Source: Tardiphaga sp. (GTDB taxonomy: Bacteria > Pseudomonadota > Alphaproteobacteria > Rhizobiales > Xanthobacteraceae). From it: a stretch of DNA of 64,000 nt. The notes under the pieces are model-generated. The model ran no database searches. It was not told the origin of the DNA and saw only the letters and a program-made list of their open reading frames with translations. Location of the stretch: assembly GCA_030147505.1 (NCBI GenBank), contig JASBVG010000094.1, positions 1 to 64,000 of the forward strand, read 5' to 3'. Of this stretch, positions 62,216 to 64,000 are shown piece by piece. How positions within the stretch are numbered: position 1 is the stretch's first letter; each line of letters starts with the position of its first letter. The position numbers were made by a program, and so were the translations under genes.

Positions 62216-63058
62216 TCACTTCTCCGCGAACAACGCCCTTGCGTTGCCATGGGCGATCTTCTTCGCGATCGCCGGCGGCAATTGCGCCAGCCAGGCGCGA
62301 TAGCCGGCCATGATATCGTCATAGCTCGCCCAGCGCTCCGGCACCCAGGTATCGGAGCCGACGAGGAAGCGATCAGGATAGGTCTCGAACAGGCGACGCC
62401 ATTCCGGCGTCAGCTTGCCGCCGCCGTCGACGATACCGCTGCGATAGGACAGCTCGCCCCAGAGTCTCGGGTACTTCGCGAGCATCGCGGCGACGCGATC
62501 GGGCCCGAGGCTGAATCCCGTATGCGCCCAGATGATCTGCGCCTTCGGATTATGACGCATCAGGATTTCGACGGCTTCGGCATCGGCGTGAGCGTGCAGA
62601 TAAAGGTTCTTCTCCACCGCGAAATCGACGGTCTTCTTCACCATCTCCGTATCGGCCGCCTTGCCGGTCAGATGGAACTCGCCGACGCCGCGATAGTAAC
62701 CGCGCTTGTACTCTTCCTGAACGAGATCGAAGATCACGGGATCGTTGAACCACGAGCCGATATCGGCCCGGATGCGATAAGGCCGGATGAACGGCACCAC
62801 CTGCAGACCGCCCGCCTTCCCCTCCGTTTGCTTGTCCATCAGGACATGCGTGCCGGTGTTCGGACGGCTGGTGGCGAGGATGCCGGTGACGCGGTTGCGC
62901 TTGAAGACATCGAGTACTTCGTCCGGCTGATAGTACGGCTTGGGCTCCCAATTATAATGCATATGGGCGTCGAAGATCTCGATAGGCTCATTGGCTCGAG
63001 CAGGCATAATGAGGGATGCGGCCAGAACAATCGCCGCGCTGAAAGCTCTGATCGACAT
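62216..63058 (-). CDS. Exported amidohydrolase-family protein
   Basis: 280 residues from the ATG at 63058, with AGGAG 7 bases upstream. A signal peptide (about 1-22, ending MPARA) precedes a TIM-barrel metal hydrolase (amidohydrolase_2 type): FDAHMHYNWEPK (HxH), HAHADAEA, WAHTGFSLG, and GSDTWVPERW as the terminal Asp. Members hydrolyse or decarboxylate cyclic and aromatic acids; the periplasmic location is uncommon. It starts 10 bases after the RND pump gene, so it belongs to its operon. Confidence 0.87.
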   Translation of the reverse strand: MSIRAFSAAIVLAASLIMPARANEPIEIFDAHMHYNWEPKPYYQPDEVLDVFKRNRVTGILATSRPNTGTHVLMDKQTEGKAGGLQVVPFIRPYRIRADIGSWFNDPVIFDLVQEEYKRGYYRGVGEFHLTGKAADTEMVKKTVDFAVEKNLYLHAHADAEAVEILMRHNPKAQIIWAHTGFSLGPDRVAAMLAKYPRLWGELSYRSGIVDGGGKLTPEWRRLFETYPDRFLVGSDTWVPERWASYDDIMAGYRAWLAQLPPAIAKKIAHGNARALFAEK

Positions 63059-63068
63059 CGCGACGCTC

Positions 63069-64000
63069 CTATTCCGCCGCAACGGCGTGCGGACGGCCAT
63101 CGATCTCGTCGTCCTCGATCTGCGGCTGCAGCTTCCGCTTCAGCTTGCGATCGATGCGATCGAGATAGATGTAGATCACGGGCGTGATGTACAGCGTCAA
63201 GAGCTGCGAGAGGCAGAGGCCACCGACCACGGCGACACCGAGCGGCTGGCGCAGTTCCGCACCGGCGCCTGCGCCGATGGCGATGGGCAACGTGCCGAAG
63301 ATCGCCGCGAAGGTGGTCATCATGATGGGGCGGAAACGCAGCAGCGCAGCTTCTCGGATGGCATGTTCTGCCGACAGGCCGACACGTCGGCGCTCGAGCG
63401 CGAAGTCGACCATCATGATGGCGTTCTTCTTAACGATGCCCACCAGCATGACGATGCCGATCATGGCGATGACCGACATCTCCATCTTGAACAGCATCAG
63501 CGTCAGGATGGCACCGATGCCAGCCGAAGGCAGGCCGGAGATGATGGTGATGGGGTGGATGAAGCTCTCGTAGAGGATGCCGAGGATCACGAAGGCCGCG
63601 AAGACGGCCGCGAGGATCAGCACGCCCTGTCCGCGCAAGCTATCCTGGAACACCTGCGCAGTGCCGGAGAAACCGGTCGCGATCGTCACCGGCAGCTTCG
63701 AGTCGCTCTCGATCTTCGTGATCTGGTCCACCGCATAGCCAAGCGAATAGCCGGGTTGCAGGTTGAACGAGATCGTCACCGCCGGCTGCTGCCCCTGATG
63801 GTTGATCTGCAACGGGCCGACCGTTGGCACCAGTTTCGCAACCGCGCTAAGCGGAATGGTCTGGTTGGCCGCAGTCTTCATATAGAGCTTCGAGAGATCG
63901 CTCGGATCGATCCGGAATTGGGGCTGAGCCTCGAGGATGATCTGATAGTCGTTGGTCGGCGTATAGATCGTGCCGATCTGTCGCGCGCCAAACGCGTTGT
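63069..64000 (-). CDS. RND efflux pump inner-membrane subunit, C-terminal part (MdtB/MdtC-like, cut by window edge)
   Basis: About 310 C-terminal residues; the frame is open to the right edge. Visible are a periplasmic part (NDYQIILEAQPQFRIDPSDL, IPLSAVAKLVPTVGPLQINH), then the last transmembrane block with ILGILYESFIHPITIISGLP, VGIVKKNAIMMVDFALERRR and RPIMMTTFAAIFGTLPIAIG, hallmark of the HAE-1 family. The MdtB/C subgroup is suggested by the TPTNDYQI/QP pattern but is not certain. It exports hydrophobic compounds with a fusion protein and an outer-membrane channel not seen here. The amidohydrolase follows after 10 bases. Confidence 0.93.
   Translation of the reverse strand, partial: NAFGARQIGTIYTPTNDYQIILEAQPQFRIDPSDLSKLYMKTAANQTIPLSAVAKLVPTVGPLQINHQGQQPAVTISFNLQPGYSLGYAVDQITKIESDSKLPVTIATGFSGTAQVFQDSLRGQGVLILAAVFAAFVILGILYESFIHPITIISGLPSAGIGAILTLMLFKMEMSVIAMIGIVMLVGIVKKNAIMMVDFALERRRVGLSAEHAIREAALLRFRPIMMTTFAAIFGTLPIAIGAGAGAELRQPLGVAVVGGLCLSQLLTLYITPVIYIYLDRIDRKLKRKLQPQIEDDEIDGRPHAVAAE

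Noticed and set aside
1..64000. tRNA or rRNA genes, CRISPR arrays, transposases or prophage genes
   Set aside because: None was recognised on reading; the repeats seen are short extragenic palindromes, not spaced direct repeats.

Overview
The window is GC-rich, densely coded DNA from an alphaproteobacterium, most probably a member of the Hyphomicrobiales close to Bradyrhizobium, Rhodopseudomonas or Afipia. The grounds are a eukaryotic-type glutamine synthetase (GlnII) with a divergent GstI-like small protein, the alaC-hom-glpX gene order beside a class I PHA synthase, an efp/epmA/epmB cluster, and dispersed palindromic repeats of the kind common in these genomes. This placement is an inference; there is no rRNA or other marker in the window. 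I see no tRNA, rRNA, CRISPR array or insertion sequence.

Region 1 (1-18975, all minus strand) is the most unusual part. It holds two tandem copies of one four-gene operon. In transcription order each copy has a secreted STN-domain protein with a TonB-C-like tail, an ECF sigma factor of the FecI type, a FecR-type anti-sigma regulator with a twin-arginine membrane segment, and a very large filamentous-haemagglutinin-like exoprotein. The adhesin of the right-hand copy is complete at 4438 residues; that of the left-hand copy runs off the left edge. Classical Fec systems control TonB-dependent receptors. Here no receptor is present, the STN signalling domain is a separate protein, and the apparent output gene is a two-partner-secretion adhesin. 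A shared 16-base element lies just upstream of both adhesin genes.

Region 2 (19410-29012) carries envelope and translation genes: a coiled-coil membrane protein, an ABC exporter half-transporter, a PrsW-type protease, an HdeD-like protein, small secreted proteins, and a lytic transglycosylase with a Tat signal. EF-P lies divergent from EpmA and EpmB, the enzymes that modify it.

Region 3 (29026-33648) is a catabolic operon: a fumarase/aspartase-superfamily lyase, a TctC-type solute-binding protein and class II fumarase. It faces a HutC-type GntR regulator across a short gap with two matching operator-like sites. A plausible scheme is uptake of a substituted succinate or tricarboxylate, lyase release of fumarate, and hydration to malate.

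Region 4 (33645-44106) is housekeeping: recJ, a low-GC orphan gene, a HAD dehalogenase, a GNAT acetyltransferase, glpX, hom, an AlaC-type aminotransferase, a lipoprotein and phaC.

Region 5 (44357-53759) has a classical autotransporter, a MAPEG protein, and a nitrogen cluster of glutaminase, a GstI-like protein and glnII with a sigma-54 promoter. It continues with argC overlapped by a PaiB-like gene, and an exported metallo-beta-lactamase-fold hydrolase.

Region 6 (53902-64000) has a DedA protein, a TPR-caspase protein, a ChrA transporter, a small HAHLN-motif membrane protein, parE, two tandem SDR oxidoreductases, an exported amidohydrolase, and the C-terminal part of an RND efflux pump that runs off the right edge. 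Many long open frames antisense to the real genes are composition shadows and are not listed.
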